Assembly: GCA_020692355.1 (NCBI GenBank)
Contig: JAIMKP010000018.1
Coordinates: 1-59,093, forward strand
DNA from: Desulfosporosinus sp.
GTDB lineage: Bacteria > Bacillota > Desulfitobacteriia > Desulfitobacteriales > Desulfitobacteriaceae
Length of the DNA: 59,093 nt
Reading direction: 5' to 3'
In this document: positions 1-8,730 of the stretch, one piece after another
Numbering within the stretch: position 1 is the first letter of the stretch
How the letters are laid out: every line of letters starts with the position of its first letter
The notes under the pieces: generated by a model
Database searches by the model: none
Seen by the model: only the letters and a program-made list of their open reading frames with translations
What the model was told of the DNA's origin: nothing
Position numbers and translations under genes: made by a program

Positions 1-54
1 GGTAGACTCCCCCACCGAAGTCTCGATGTTCAACTTTAGTTGAACGAATTCACT
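1..54 (+). repeat. Structured repeat, right part (copy C, cut by window edge)
   Basis: Right-hand 54 bp of the three-hairpin repeat seen in full at 47503-47619 and 58937-59054. It keeps the 3' arm of hairpin 2, hairpin 3 (GTTCAAC-TTTA-GTTGAAC) and the end GAATTCACT. It stops 9 bp short of the aspartokinase stop codon on the opposite strand. The left part lies outside the window. Confidence 0.85.
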
Positions 55-63
55 TATATGATC

Positions 64-1446
64 TCAGCTCAAAACCAAATCCTCATTTAAATGTATGATC
101 GCCTTCGTGTACATCTCCCTGTCAATGACAAACTGCATGTTGACTTGGCGCAGGGACTGAGAGACGCAGTTGATGTTGATTCCATGCTTGGCCAAGGTAT
201 TCGATGCCCTGGCTAAAATCTTAGGCATGGCAATATTAGAGCCGATGACACAGACAATAGCCGCCTGTTTAATCCTCACCGTTTGGTACTGGGACTCCAA
301 TTCAGCGATAAGATTCTCGCTTAAGTCGTTTTCCCAAATGACGAGCGAAATGCTATTGGCATTCGTAGCTTTCATGATGTAACTGATGTTATGCCGTTTG
401 AAGGATTGCATAATCTCTAAATCAAAGCCGATTTCTCCGACCATAGAGGTATCATGGATCTCCACCACGACGATTTTATCAGAACCGGCGATGAGCTCAA
501 TCTTGGCCTCCGGGCCGATATAGTCCTTGGATATGACCGTGCCGGGGTGATCCGGTTCAAAGGTATTCTTTACCCGAAGATTTATCCCCGCCATTTCCAA
601 CGGTTTAGAGGCATTAGGATGAATGGCTTCCATGCCGATGTCAGCCAGCTGATCCGCGACATCATAGTTCGTCCAACCGACTGGAATGGCCTTGTCAACA
701 CCTACAATTTTGGGGTCTGCCGAGGAGAGATGATACTCTTTATGAATAATCGCTTCATCGGCTTTAAGGTGTGTAGCAATCTTGGAAAAAGTAATCTCGG
801 AATATCCTCGGTCAAATTGGCGCATGATCCCTTCTTTGCCTTTGGTATAGCCTGTGGCCACAAGGAGCGCTTCGGAGCAAATGACCGCTCGAAAGGTCTT
901 TTCGATCCGTTCACTGATCGATAGTTGTTTGGGATCCCCAAACCCGGTAAGATCCATCAATTTGGCTGAGATGCCATTGTTTTGCAGGATGTGCACTGTA
1001 TTGAATGCGGAATGTGCCTCCCCGAGCGAGGCTAAGAGCTCACGAGCTGCGGAAAAGATGCTCTCCCGCCCCACATACCCGGAAGCTATGATATCCTCCA
1101 TACTATTGAGATAGGCCTTCGTCTGCAGGATGCGTTTCTCCAGGAACTCACGACAGATGTGATAATCCAGCCCAATATCTGTGAAGGACTCGTTGATGCT
1201 AAGAAGCCTGTTTAACAGTTCATCCAGGGAAGTCATATAATCCTCACCCTTGATGAAGTGTTGATAGATGCCAGGAGCTTTCGTTTTCTTGTCTTCTAGG
1301 AGCATGTTGGTGACCCCGGCATAAGCCGAAACCACAAAAACCCTGCCATAACGAAAACGTGGTGAATTGGGAAAGCCAATAATATTGTTCAGTACATCAT
1401 GGAATTGCGACATCGATGTTCCGCCGATTTTCTCAACCGTTAGCAT
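64..1446 (-). CDS. Aspartate kinase, ectoine-cluster (Ask_Ect) type
   Basis: Aspartokinase (EC 2.7.2.4), phosphorylating L-aspartate at the head of the aspartate-family pathway. The N-terminus MLTVEKIGGTSM carries the KxGGTS kinase motif, and the last ~150 residues form two ACT-like regulatory segments. The ATG at 1446 is chosen over one nine codons upstream because GGAGGG lies five bases before it. The opening residues and the YGR-FVVSAYAG-TNMLLE segment resemble, from memory, the aspartokinases linked to ectoine genes rather than ThrA/LysC-type enzymes. No ectABC, lysA or thr gene is nearby; the neighbours are an FlhG-like ATPase and the lysine-fermentation operon. A promoter lies at 1524-1552. 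Function as an aspartokinase is secure; the Ask_Ect sub-type is a recollection-based call. Confidence 0.88.
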   Translation of the reverse strand: MLTVEKIGGTSMSQFHDVLNNIIGFPNSPRFRYGRVFVVSAYAGVTNMLLEDKKTKAPGIYQHFIKGEDYMTSLDELLNRLLSINESFTDIGLDYHICREFLEKRILQTKAYLNSMEDIIASGYVGRESIFSAARELLASLGEAHSAFNTVHILQNNGISAKLMDLTGFGDPKQLSISERIEKTFRAVICSEALLVATGYTKGKEGIMRQFDRGYSEITFSKIATHLKADEAIIHKEYHLSSADPKIVGVDKAIPVGWTNYDVADQLADIGMEAIHPNASKPLEMAGINLRVKNTFEPDHPGTVISKDYIGPEAKIELIAGSDKIVVVEIHDTSMVGEIGFDLEIMQSFKRHNISYIMKATNANSISLVIWENDLSENLIAELESQYQTVRIKQAAIVCVIGSNIAMPKILARASNTLAKHGININCVSQSLRQVNMQFVIDREMYTKAIIHLNEDLVLS

Positions 1447-1523
1447 GATTTCCCTCCGAAACCTTAAATTCAATTCCTTTCAACCCCGGACTTTTTGACA
1501 AAGGATTAAAGTTTCCTAGGACG

Positions 1524-1552
1524 AATATACACGTTTTTTGGCATAATCTCAA
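1524..1552 (-). promoter_or_regulatory. Sigma-70-type promoter for the aspartokinase gene
   Basis: On the minus strand TTGAGA (1547-1552) is separated by exactly 17 bases from TATATT (1524-1529), about 80 bp upstream of the ATG at 1446. Good match in spacing and both boxes; no experimental support. Confidence 0.5.
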
Positions 1553-1629
1553 CACAAAGGATAAAGGGGATCATCCGATCCGTGTCGAAAAGATAAGGGA
1601 ATGCTCGACAGGTGGTGAGGCTTACGGCC

Positions 1630-2709
1630 ATGCAAGCAGGACAAACCCTTCTGTTTACGACGAACTCACAACTCTATCCTGATACTTATCAAACTCAAGT
1701 CCGCGCGGTATTTCCGGATCGGCTTGAGCTTCTCATACCCCTACACCGGGGTTACCTTTTACTTATGCCGGTCGGGACAGAAATTCGCTGGCTCACCCCT
1801 GGCCTAGAGAACCAGATCTCGACCGTCTTATCCCGGCAGCCCAACCAATTTAGTGCAACCATACCTCAACTTCCCTTCCCCATACACCGCACCCAGGTCA
1901 TCGCAGTCGGAAGCGGCAAAGGGGGGGTAGGTAAAACCACCTTTGCCATTAATTTGGGCCTTGCTCTCAGCCAACTCGGACAACGCGTGGTTCTTCTCGA
2001 TGCCGATTTGGGCATGGCGAATATTGACGTTTTGTTGGGCCTTGAAGGTTCTCTAAACCTGGGGCATGTGATTGGCGGAGACTGCTCGCTAACGGATATC
2101 CTGCTGACAGGCCCGGGCGGGATACGCGTCTTGCCAGGATCGAGCGGGATCAGCGCCTTGACCCGTTTGGATCTCATTCAATTTAACCGTCTAACCAGTG
2201 GGTTTCGTGATCTCGAAAAAGACTGCGATACCCTCATCTTAGATACGGGAGCAGGCATTTCTGAGCTTGTCTTAATGTTCTTGAGTGTCGCCGATGAGTT
2301 GATCCTGCTCTCCAATCCGGAACCACACGCCATTATGGATGCCTATTCCCTAATGAAAGCCTTAGCCCAACAGGACCCGAACATCAAACCCAAGATCGTG
2401 ATGAATCGCTGTGAGTCTGAAGCAGAAGCTCGGCAAAATATCCGTACCCTTGTTGAAGCAGCGAAACATTTTCTGAGTCTAGAACCCACCGCTCTGGGGT
2501 GGCTTCCCTATGATCCGTGCGTAACGCGCTCACTCAAAGAACGTTTCCCCCTCATGCTCTCACATCCACAATTGGACTTTTCGCTCCGCCTGCTGGACAT
2601 GGGGAAAGCGCTCATCGGTAAACCAGCGGGAACTGTTCCTGCGGAACCTCATAGTGGAATTCTCTCGTTTTGGGATAAACTAAAAGAACGCTTAGGAAAG
2701 CGTCCTTGA
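1630..2709 (+). CDS. FlhG/MinD-family ATPase with N-terminal YcgR-N-like domain
   Basis: ParA/MinD-type P-loop ATPase of 359 residues. The deviant Walker A GSGKGGVGKTT starts near residue 95; ADLGMANIDVLLG and LDTGAG (switch regions) follow. This arrangement is typical of FlhG/YlxH, which sets flagellar number and position. The first ~90 residues, ahead of the ATPase, look like the beta-rich YcgR N-terminal (flagellar brake) domain, an uncommon fusion. The ATG at 1630 is preferred because GGTGGTGAGG lies nine bases upstream; the longer form would start at a GTG at 1612. No flagellar genes are present here, so the role is inferred from family. Its 3' end overlaps the convergent kce gene by 61 bp. 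Confidence 0.8.
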   Translation: MQAGQTLLFTTNSQLYPDTYQTQVRAVFPDRLELLIPLHRGYLLLMPVGTEIRWLTPGLENQISTVLSRQPNQFSATIPQLPFPIHRTQVIAVGSGKGGVGKTTFAINLGLALSQLGQRVVLLDADLGMANIDVLLGLEGSLNLGHVIGGDCSLTDILLTGPGGIRVLPGSSGISALTRLDLIQFNRLTSGFRDLEKDCDTLILDTGAGISELVLMFLSVADELILLSNPEPHAIMDAYSLMKALAQQDPNIKPKIVMNRCESEAEARQNIRTLVEAAKHFLSLEPTALGWLPYDPCVTRSLKERFPLMLSHPQLDFSLRLLDMGKALIGKPAGTVPAEPHSGILSFWDKLKERLGKRP

Positions 2710-3530
2710 TGGGTATAATGCACTAATCCTAACAATACTCTCGCTTCCGTGGCACTCGCGAGCGGTCGCCCGAGTTCCTGGGCGATGTTTACCAGGCGCT
2801 TGACCAGAGAGGCATTGCCCTCAGCGAGCACCCCTTTGGTATAGTAGATATTATCTTCCAGCCCAGTACGCACATGCCCTCCGAGCAGGATGCCCAGCGT
2901 ATTCATAGGAAGCTGATGCCTACCGATCGCTGAAACGGTCCAGGTTGAACCAGCGGGAATAAGATCGAGGAGGAAGAGAAGATTCTTAGCTGTAGCAGCC
3001 ATTCCCCCAGGAACTCCTAAGACAAAATTAAAATGAAGCGGTTCGGTTAACAGTCCTTCTTTTACCAAGGATAAGGCCGTAGTAACCATCCCGCTGTCGA
3101 ATACCTCGATCTCCGGCTTCACTTGATATTCCCTACAGGCCTTAGCAAACTCGCAAACCATAGGCAAGGGGTTGCTAAACACCTCTGCGCCAAAATTAAC
3201 GCTCCCCGTGCTTAGAGAGGCCATCTCCGGGGAGAGGGTCACGGGCTGTAGGCGTTCTTTAGCGGTCATTCCGACCGCTCCGCCCGTCGAGACTTGGACG
3301 ATGAGATCGGTTTCAGCTTTGATATAGGAAATCGTTTCCGCAAACAAGGCCTTGTTCTGACTGGAATTTCCGGCTTGGTCCCGCATGTGCAGGTGGACAA
3401 TCGCTGCGCCAGCCTCATACACGCATTTCGCTTCGTCCGCAATCTCGCGGGGAGACAACGGCAGGTAGGGCGTATCTTCCCGCGAGACTTCTGCACCCAC
3501 GAGGGCGGCGGTAATCATGAGTTTATCCAT
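2649..3530 (-). CDS. kce: 3-keto-5-aminohexanoate cleavage enzyme
   Basis: BKACE/DUF849-family TIM-barrel enzyme of lysine fermentation. It condenses 3-keto-5-aminohexanoate with acetyl-CoA to give 3-aminobutyryl-CoA and acetoacetate. The Zn-binding motif IVHLHMRD lies near residue 45, with PEIEVFDSGM and GGHVRTGLEDN further on. The start follows AAAGGAG. It is the last gene of kdd-kamB-kamD-kamE-kal-kce. At 293 residues it is longer than the ~275 I expect: after ARVLLGL at residue 269 there are 24 extra residues, encoded antisense to the end of the convergent FlhG-like gene. This suggests loss of the original stop codon. No terminator is obvious after it. Confidence 0.93.
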   Translation of the reverse strand: MDKLMITAALVGAEVSREDTPYLPLSPREIADEAKCVYEAGAAIVHLHMRDQAGNSSQNKALFAETISYIKAETDLIVQVSTGGAVGMTAKERLQPVTLSPEMASLSTGSVNFGAEVFSNPLPMVCEFAKACREYQVKPEIEVFDSGMVTTALSLVKEGLLTEPLHFNFVLGVPGGMAATAKNLLFLLDLIPAGSTWTVSAIGRHQLPMNTLGILLGGHVRTGLEDNIYYTKGVLAEGNASLVKRLVNIAQELGRPLASATEARVLLGLVHYTHQGRFPKRSFSLSQNERIPL

Positions 3531-3559
3531 TAGCGGTTTCTCCTTTCACATCCATCGTC

Positions 3560-3958
3560 CTAGGTTCGCGGCGGCTGGTGCCGCTGTTTTTCTTTGGGTA
3601 CCATGCAGGTTCCACTGGCCCGGCAGACCAATACCGGTTTTTCCAGGATCTCAGCCGCAGAATCGCTTCCTGGAATCGGGGCAATGACTTTCTCCGCTTT
3701 AAAATTCATCTTGCGCGAGGTCTTGCCATAATCGGTAATGACACCTGTCGCTTCGATATAATCCCCCGCATGGACAGGGGCCAGGAATTCGACATTGTCA
3801 TAAGCCACAAAAAGCCCCTCATCTCCGTCGGTGTAAATCAAGAGTTCTGTCGCCACATCCCCAAAAAGTTTGAGCATATGGGCTCCGTCGACAAGACCCC
3901 CGCCGTAATGAGCTTCGCCCGCACTGATACGCAGCCGAACTTTCGCTTCATACATCAT
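3560..3958 (-). CDS. kal: 3-aminobutyryl-CoA ammonia-lyase
   Basis: Small hotdog-fold enzyme that eliminates ammonia from 3-aminobutyryl-CoA to crotonyl-CoA, the step after Kce. The upstream part of the longest ORF is antisense-like low-quality sequence. AAGGAG nine bases before the ATG at 3958 sets the start, giving 132 residues, the normal family length. Motifs: [14 protein letters not shown] in the N-terminal third, then [15 protein letters not shown]. It lies 46 bp downstream of kamE and 29 bp upstream of kce. The tail [11 protein letters not shown] is basic and probably disordered. Assignment rests on fold pattern plus operon context and is strong. Confidence 0.92.
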   Translation of the reverse strand: MMYEAKVRLRISAGEAHYGGGLVDGAHMLKLFGDVATELLIYTDGDEGLFVAYDNVEFLAPVHAGDYIEATGVITDYGKTSRKMNFKAEKVIAPIPGSDSAAEILEKPVLVCRASGTCMVPKEKQRHQPPRT

Positions 3959-4004
3959 TTCTGTCGTCTCCTTCCGTACTGACAAGCATCTGGCTGCAAG
4001 CAGA

Positions 4005-4751
4005 CTAGATCCTTTGGCGTAAAACCGCTTCCAGCACAAACCCCGCCACATCCTCCGCATAAGTACCAGTTCCAAATCCCGCGTCATACCCCAATTCTTT
4101 CGCGAGTTCATAGCTCAGGCGAGGACCGCCGCAGATTAGGAGAAAACGCTCCCGTAAGCCCTCTAACTCTAGAATCTCTACCATTCGGGTTAAGTTACGC
4201 AGATGGATGTCTTTTTGGGTGACGACCTGAGAGATGAGAATGGCATCTGCCGAAACGCTCACGGCCTTAGCCAACAGGTCCTCGCAAGACACCTGGGCAC
4301 CCAGATTATACGCCTCCACCTCATGGTAACTCTCTAATCCTTTATGCCCGTTGTAGCCTTTCATATTCATGATGGCATCAATGCCCACTGTGTGGGCATC
4401 ACTTTCAATACATGCGCCCACGACGACCAGTTTACGCCTAACTTCCTCCCGAATCCGCAGTTCAATCTGCCTTTTCTCTAAACGAACCTGGGTGAGCTGG
4501 GGAACCTCAATTACGGTAAAATCCACAGTGACCCGTGAACGGGCATAGACGACAAAAAAGCTGAATCCTTCTCCCATGTCCTGGGCATGGGAGATATTTG
4601 GCTCCTGAAAACCGCTCTGCAGCGCCCAACGCTTGGCAGCCTCCTTCGCCTCTTCTCCGAACGGAATGGGCAAGGTAAAGGAAAGTTGAACGATCCCGTC
4701 GTCCAGTGTATCGCCATAGGGGCGGACCGCCTTTAAATTAACCTCAGACAT
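4005..4751 (-). CDS. kamE: D-lysine 5,6-aminomutase, beta subunit
   Basis: Cobalamin-binding subunit of lysine 5,6-aminomutase, which with KamD and adenosylcobalamin plus PLP moves the terminal amino group of lysine (or beta-lysine). [16 protein letters not shown] holds the base-off B12 motif DxHxxG, and [12 protein letters not shown] contains the lysine that forms the PLP Schiff base in this family. The C-terminal half is a Rossmann B12 domain ending [12 protein letters not shown]. Start ATG at 4751 follows GGTGGTGAG; ATGTCTGA overlaps the kamD stop by 8 bp, so translation is coupled. A GTG at 4763 is an alternative start. Confidence 0.95.
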   Translation of the reverse strand: MSEVNLKAVRPYGDTLDDGIVQLSFTLPIPFGEEAKEAAKRWALQSGFQEPNISHAQDMGEGFSFFVVYARSRVTVDFTVIEVPQLTQVRLEKRQIELRIREEVRRKLVVVGACIESDAHTVGIDAIMNMKGYNGHKGLESYHEVEAYNLGAQVSCEDLLAKAVSVSADAILISQVVTQKDIHLRNLTRMVEILELEGLRERFLLICGGPRLSYELAKELGYDAGFGTGTYAEDVAGFVLEAVLRQRI

Positions 4752-6360
4752 CACGCTCACCACCCATTGCGCTCGATTCGAACGCTTCTCGCCCCTCAGT
4801 TTCAGCTCCCAAGAGCCGGATAAACGGATTTAGATAATCTGCCCCCTTGGCAAACACCCCATCTAGCCCTCTTCCCCCCTCTAAACTACGAGAAATATCT
4901 GCGAACATCCCCCTCTCCAGTGCCATAAAGAGCCCTATCTTCTCGATATCCCGTAGCATCCCAACGGCCTTTTCCAGGGTCTCTACCGCCCGCTTTTGAA
5001 TCCGGCCTTCCGCTTTAAAAGTTATCTCCTCCCCCATATGGCGCAAGACCCCAAAGACCAGACGAGCCGCTTCCAAACTCAAAGCCCGATCTTGAATAAG
5101 GGGGGTGTGAATCGCTTCCGTGAGCATCCCCAGCAAGTGGATGCTCTGCCCCGTCAGGACAGAGGCGACATTAAATAAGGCATCCTGGATATGTCCTCGG
5201 AAAATATTACCTGTCATGTGTTTCGTTGGGGGCATGTATTTAATGGGGGAGCGCGGAAACACTTCTCGAACGAGCTGCGCCTGGGCCATTTCATAAAGAA
5301 ATGCGTCCGGCACGTCCGGATTGATCTCCATCGCATGTCCAAGCCCCTGTTGTTCTTCTGGCACTCCGGACAGAAAGGCAAACTCAGCGTTGATAAAATT
5401 GGAAGCAAGTACCGTATGGGCGGCTTCCATCGCATCCGCAGTCGTGAGATAATTGTCCTCACCCGTATTGATAATGATTCCAGCAAACCCGTTGATCATC
5501 CGGGAAAAGTACTGATCCACAAAGGTGCGTTGCATGTTAATATCCCGGAAAATGATCCCATACATGGAGTCATTGAGCATGACATCGAGCCGCTCCAATG
5601 CACCCATCGCCGCAATCTCAGGCATACAGAGCCCTGAGGCGTAGTTAGTGAGGCGAATATAACGTCCCAATTCCTTTCCCACCTCATCGAGGGCCGCGCG
5701 CATGATCCGGAAGTTGGCCTGAGTCGCATACGTGCCGCCAAACCCTTCCGTGGTCGGCCCGTAGGGCACGTAATCGAGCAGGCTCTGTCCCGTGGAACGA
5801 ATAACTGCGATGATATCGGCCCCTTGGCGGGCGGCTGCACGGGCTTGAACCACATCTTCATAAATATCCCCCGTTGCGACAATCACATAAAGATAAGGCT
5901 CAATCCCTTCTCCCTGGGCCAGCATCGCCCTGCGCGCTTGGCGCTGAGCGCGTATCTTTGCAACTGCAGGCAGCGCTAACGCTCTTGCCGTGTTCTCGAT
6001 CACTTCCTCTGGAAAATCCGGAAGTTCTGTCAGGCGAATCGTTCCTTGCTCAATCCCCTCAGCCAAAGACTGAGGGGATTTTCCATAGTGAATGAAAGCC
6101 CTTGTCAGCGTTCGGGCTGACCCCTCTGCGAGCAGTCCCTCTTCCTGGAGATGTTCGACCACAAGATTAGGCAAGGGGATCCCTTCGGAGTTCACTCCAT
6201 CAATTCCTAGTAAACGGAGCACCGCCCGTTCCACACTGACGGTACTGTGTGAGATGATGAACGGTTTAACCTCAGCCACAATCTCTTTGGCTAGGGTACG
6301 GGCCTCATCAATCAGGGCCGGGTTCAGGTTCAGTTTTCGTTCTTGATAAGGATAAGTCAA
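4744..6360 (-). CDS. kamD: D-lysine 5,6-aminomutase, alpha subunit
   Basis: Catalytic TIM-barrel subunit of lysine 5,6-aminomutase, about 538 residues. Recognised by STVSVERAVLRLLGIDGVN near the N-terminus, followed by conserved family segments such as ARAAARQGADIIAVIRSTGQ and YATQANFRIMRAA. The start is uncertain: GGAGGTG is followed by GTG (6363) and TTG (6360), and a further GTG lies at 6375. TTG at 6360 has the best spacing (six bases). Its end overlaps kamE by 8 bp. The 15-16 bp between this start and the kamB stop suggest transcription in one operon. Confidence 0.94.
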   Translation of the reverse strand: MTYPYQERKLNLNPALIDEARTLAKEIVAEVKPFIISHSTVSVERAVLRLLGIDGVNSEGIPLPNLVVEHLQEEGLLAEGSARTLTRAFIHYGKSPQSLAEGIEQGTIRLTELPDFPEEVIENTARALALPAVAKIRAQRQARRAMLAQGEGIEPYLYVIVATGDIYEDVVQARAAARQGADIIAVIRSTGQSLLDYVPYGPTTEGFGGTYATQANFRIMRAALDEVGKELGRYIRLTNYASGLCMPEIAAMGALERLDVMLNDSMYGIIFRDINMQRTFVDQYFSRMINGFAGIIINTGEDNYLTTADAMEAAHTVLASNFINAEFAFLSGVPEEQQGLGHAMEINPDVPDAFLYEMAQAQLVREVFPRSPIKYMPPTKHMTGNIFRGHIQDALFNVASVLTGQSIHLLGMLTEAIHTPLIQDRALSLEAARLVFGVLRHMGEEITFKAEGRIQKRAVETLEKAVGMLRDIEKIGLFMALERGMFADISRSLEGGRGLDGVFAKGADYLNPFIRLLGAETEGREAFESSAMGGERDV

Positions 6361-6374
6361 CACGTTCACCTCCA

Positions 6375-7493
6375 CTATAAACTCCCATGCGGATACCAGA
6401 TTTTTTGTTTAACCAGATCAACTAAAGGCACTGGACTATAGGGGATGAGTGCCTCGGCCAGTTCTTCCGTGGGAATGGGATTTAGCGGATGCCACGGGCT
6501 TAAGCTGAGAAAAACCAGCTTAGGCTTCCGTCTCAGGTACACCTCAATCCCGCGCGCTTTCAACCCTTGCCATACCGTAGTCGTAAGCAGAAGCTGAGCC
6601 GGGTTGTCGAGGTAAAACCGCTGAGGTAGACGTTTCCGTTCGCGCAAAGCAAAATACACCTGATCCGTGAACGCCCCGCTCAAATAAAGTGCTTCAGGCT
6701 TTACGGGCACGACCTTGCACCAATCCCATAACCAAAGTCCTCCCGGAAGCGAATGCCACTCATCCTTCGTGCGGAAAGCATTTCGTCCTTTGTTCCCCTC
6801 CAACCCGACGCCTCTCGATCTGGATTGTTCTCCTGCTCCGCCGGCCTCTTGATTTTGGGGAAAGTTCTCTGCCACAGGCAAACTGAACCACTCTAATACT
6901 TGATTCGTTCGTTCTCTGACTTCAGGCAGGGAACGGCCGACGGTCGCCCCCGTGCTCAGAACGATACCCGCGTCCGTAAGCAACAGGTGAGATAGGCGAT
7001 CCAAGGCCCCATCGATATGCACCCGCTCTGCCCCCCAAATTCTCAGGTGTTGAATCCCCTCTTCAAGCTCTTTCAGACGTGACGGCCCGGCCACGCTGGC
7101 ATCCCTCTCCTCAAGGACTTTCAGAATCAGCCAGGCACCATATTGAGGATGACTACCCCAGCGTTCAAGCACCTGATACGGGACAGGGGCCTGGCTGAGC
7201 GCCGAACTTACTCGGAACCCCTCCGCTGTTAACAACAACTGCCCCGGATATACGCGCACAGGCGGCTTTGGGTGGCCGTAAAGGGCGTCTTTTGCTTCGC
7301 CGTCATAGCCAATGGACGTAATTCCAACGCTTTCCTGTGCAAACCACGCATTCACCCCATTGAGTGCGGTCGTCTTGCCCACATTTTTTGCTAATCCCGC
7401 AAACACCAGGAGGCTCCGCTCTCTGATGCGCTCCTCCAGCCCACTCGCCCAATGGCTTTTAGACTCCCTCAACATAGCGTGAGCCTCAGGCAT
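6375..7493 (-). CDS. kamB: Lysine 5,6-aminomutase reactivase-like P-loop protein
   Basis: 372-residue P-loop protein with Walker A GLAKNVGKTTA near residue 33 and a GYDGEAKDAL segment. In lysine fermenters kamB sits beside kamD/kamE and is thought to help reactivate the cobalamin enzyme together with the MutS-like KamC. No kamC is found in this window. The ATG at 7493 overlaps the kdd stop (ATGCCTGA), a translational-coupling arrangement. A Gly/Gln/Arg-rich stretch around residues 205-235 (EAGGAGEQSRSRG) looks like a flexible insertion. Assignment depends on position in the operon and the P-loop; sequence memory of the family is moderate. Confidence 0.8.
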   Translation of the reverse strand: MPEAHAMLRESKSHWASGLEERIRERSLLVFAGLAKNVGKTTALNGVNAWFAQESVGITSIGYDGEAKDALYGHPKPPVRVYPGQLLLTAEGFRVSSALSQAPVPYQVLERWGSHPQYGAWLILKVLEERDASVAGPSRLKELEEGIQHLRIWGAERVHIDGALDRLSHLLLTDAGIVLSTGATVGRSLPEVRERTNQVLEWFSLPVAENFPQNQEAGGAGEQSRSRGVGLEGNKGRNAFRTKDEWHSLPGGLWLWDWCKVVPVKPEALYLSGAFTDQVYFALRERKRLPQRFYLDNPAQLLLTTTVWQGLKARGIEVYLRRKPKLVFLSLSPWHPLNPIPTEELAEALIPYSPVPLVDLVKQKIWYPHGSL

Positions 7494-8523
7494 AGGTTTC
7501 TTCGTAGAGTGTCCGCAGCGCCGGGTTTTCCCGCATGATTTGCAAGGCTATCTCGGCATGCCCCTCCGTGTACCCGTTACCGACGAGCATAGTAATATCC
7601 TTTCCGATCCCTTCCGCACCAAGAGCGGACGCCGTAAAGGATGTCGCCATACTGAAAAAATACACGATCCCTTTGTCTTTGGTGGCGAGGATACTCCCCA
7701 TTTCGGTCTGGGGAATGTTCACCATATTCAGGGTAATATCCGCCATCTTCCCCTGGGTCAACGCCCCGATTTCCCTGAGCACCCAGAGGGCATCCCGGGC
7801 ATCCCCTTGCAAAGGGATGACCGACAAACCTGAGGCTTTCATCCGTTCCACCCCCGAGGCCGAATGGCTGATCCCGATCACTTTCCCAGTGACCCCGGCC
7901 CTCTTGCATGCTTCATGCAAAGAGAGAAGCCCCGACTTGCCCCCGCCGCCGATCACGACCACCGTATCTCCCGGCTTGACGATCTTTGCAGTCTGGGCTG
8001 GTGCCCCAGCCACATCCAGCACCGCCAAGACCAATTTCTGAGGCATATCATCCGGAATCTTGGCATAAATCCCACTCTCAAATAGTATGGCTTCCCCTTT
8101 GATTTCTACCTGATCAATATCGGTATGGACAGCCCGTATCTCCGAAATATGAAGCGGGGTTAAAGACAATGACACCAGGGTGGCAATCCGATCCCCCATC
8201 TTTAGCTCCCGTCCAGCCAAAGCTGAACCCATCGTTTTCACCGTCCCGATGAGCATTCCCCCTGAACCTGTCACCGGGTTATGCTGTTTGCCTCTCTTGG
8301 TCACGGTGTCTAAAATAATTCGGCCAATTTCATCTTGTTCTCCCCCTGCCTGGGTCTTAATCTGGGTAAAGGAAGCCGAATCGATATTTAAGACTTCCAC
8401 CTCGATGAGGATTTCGTTATCATACAGAACTGTGAAGTCATTATTCACCCGCCAGGCCGGTTGGGGCAAAACCCCTACCGGTTCAATCACCCGGTGGCTG
8501 CCATATGGACATCCCATCGCCAT
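7486..8523 (-). CDS. kdd: L-erythro-3,5-diaminohexanoate dehydrogenase
   Basis: NAD(P)-dependent oxidative deaminase converting 3,5-diaminohexanoate to 3-keto-5-aminohexanoate in lysine fermentation; 345 residues. The N-terminus GCPYGSHRVIEP-GVLPQPA and NIDSASFTQI are characteristic, and the Rossmann motif VVVIGGGGKSGLLS lies near residue 190. First gene of the operon. M1 at 8523 and M3 at 8517 are both possible; TAAGG is seven bases from M3. The leader carries a structured-repeat remnant (8547-8573) antisense to transcription, only ~25 bp ahead of the start. No convincing promoter was found upstream. Confidence 0.93.
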   Translation of the reverse strand: MAMGCPYGSHRVIEPVGVLPQPAWRVNNDFTVLYDNEILIEVEVLNIDSASFTQIKTQAGGEQDEIGRIILDTVTKRGKQHNPVTGSGGMLIGTVKTMGSALAGRELKMGDRIATLVSLSLTPLHISEIRAVHTDIDQVEIKGEAILFESGIYAKIPDDMPQKLVLAVLDVAGAPAQTAKIVKPGDTVVVIGGGGKSGLLSLHEACKRAGVTGKVIGISHSASGVERMKASGLSVIPLQGDARDALWVLREIGALTQGKMADITLNMVNIPQTEMGSILATKDKGIVYFFSMATSFTASALGAEGIGKDITMLVGNGYTEGHAEIALQIMRENPALRTLYEETYA

Positions 8524-8546
8524 GCCTTAACAACTACCTTTCCTTC

Positions 8547-8573
8547 GTTCATCTTTAGTTGAACGAGTTCACT
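8547..8573 (+). repeat. Partial structured repeat (copy D) in the kdd leader
   Basis: Hairpin 3 plus end only: GTTCATC-TTTA-GTTGAAC followed by GAGTTCACT. One stem pair is broken compared with copies A and C. It lies between kdd and the terminator of the next gene, in plus orientation. Confidence 0.75.
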
Positions 8574-8696
8574 CCAAGCCTATTCTCTGTTCGTAAGGGA
8601 TATGTTTTGATTCCAGTCTACAGGGCTAAAAACCTACTGGCGATGGACTCCTTGGACAACTTCCCCCTTGTCGATTTATACAAAGTGGCATAAAGC

Positions 8697-8729
8697 AAAC
8701 AGGGCTCACCCAAAGGGGAAGCCCTGTTT
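8697..8729 (-). terminator. Intrinsic terminator of the activase gene
   Basis: Perfect 10-bp stem AAACAGGGCT/AGCCCTGTTT with a short loop, ending two bases past the stop codon at 8731; on the minus strand a T-containing run (TTTGCTTT) follows. Confidence 0.75.
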
Positions 8730-8730
8730 A

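Noticed and set aside
454-924. 156-residue plus-strand open frame
   Set aside because: Antisense shadow of the aspartokinase gene; no ribosome-binding site and no family-like sequence.
1495-1525. TTGACA on the plus strand before the FlhG-like gene
   Set aside because: No acceptable -10 at 16-18 bases; not called as a promoter.
8574-8696. Stretch reading LYKSTRGKLSKESIASRFL on the minus strand
   Set aside because: Protein-like but under 30 codons, without start or ribosome-binding site; too little to call a remnant.
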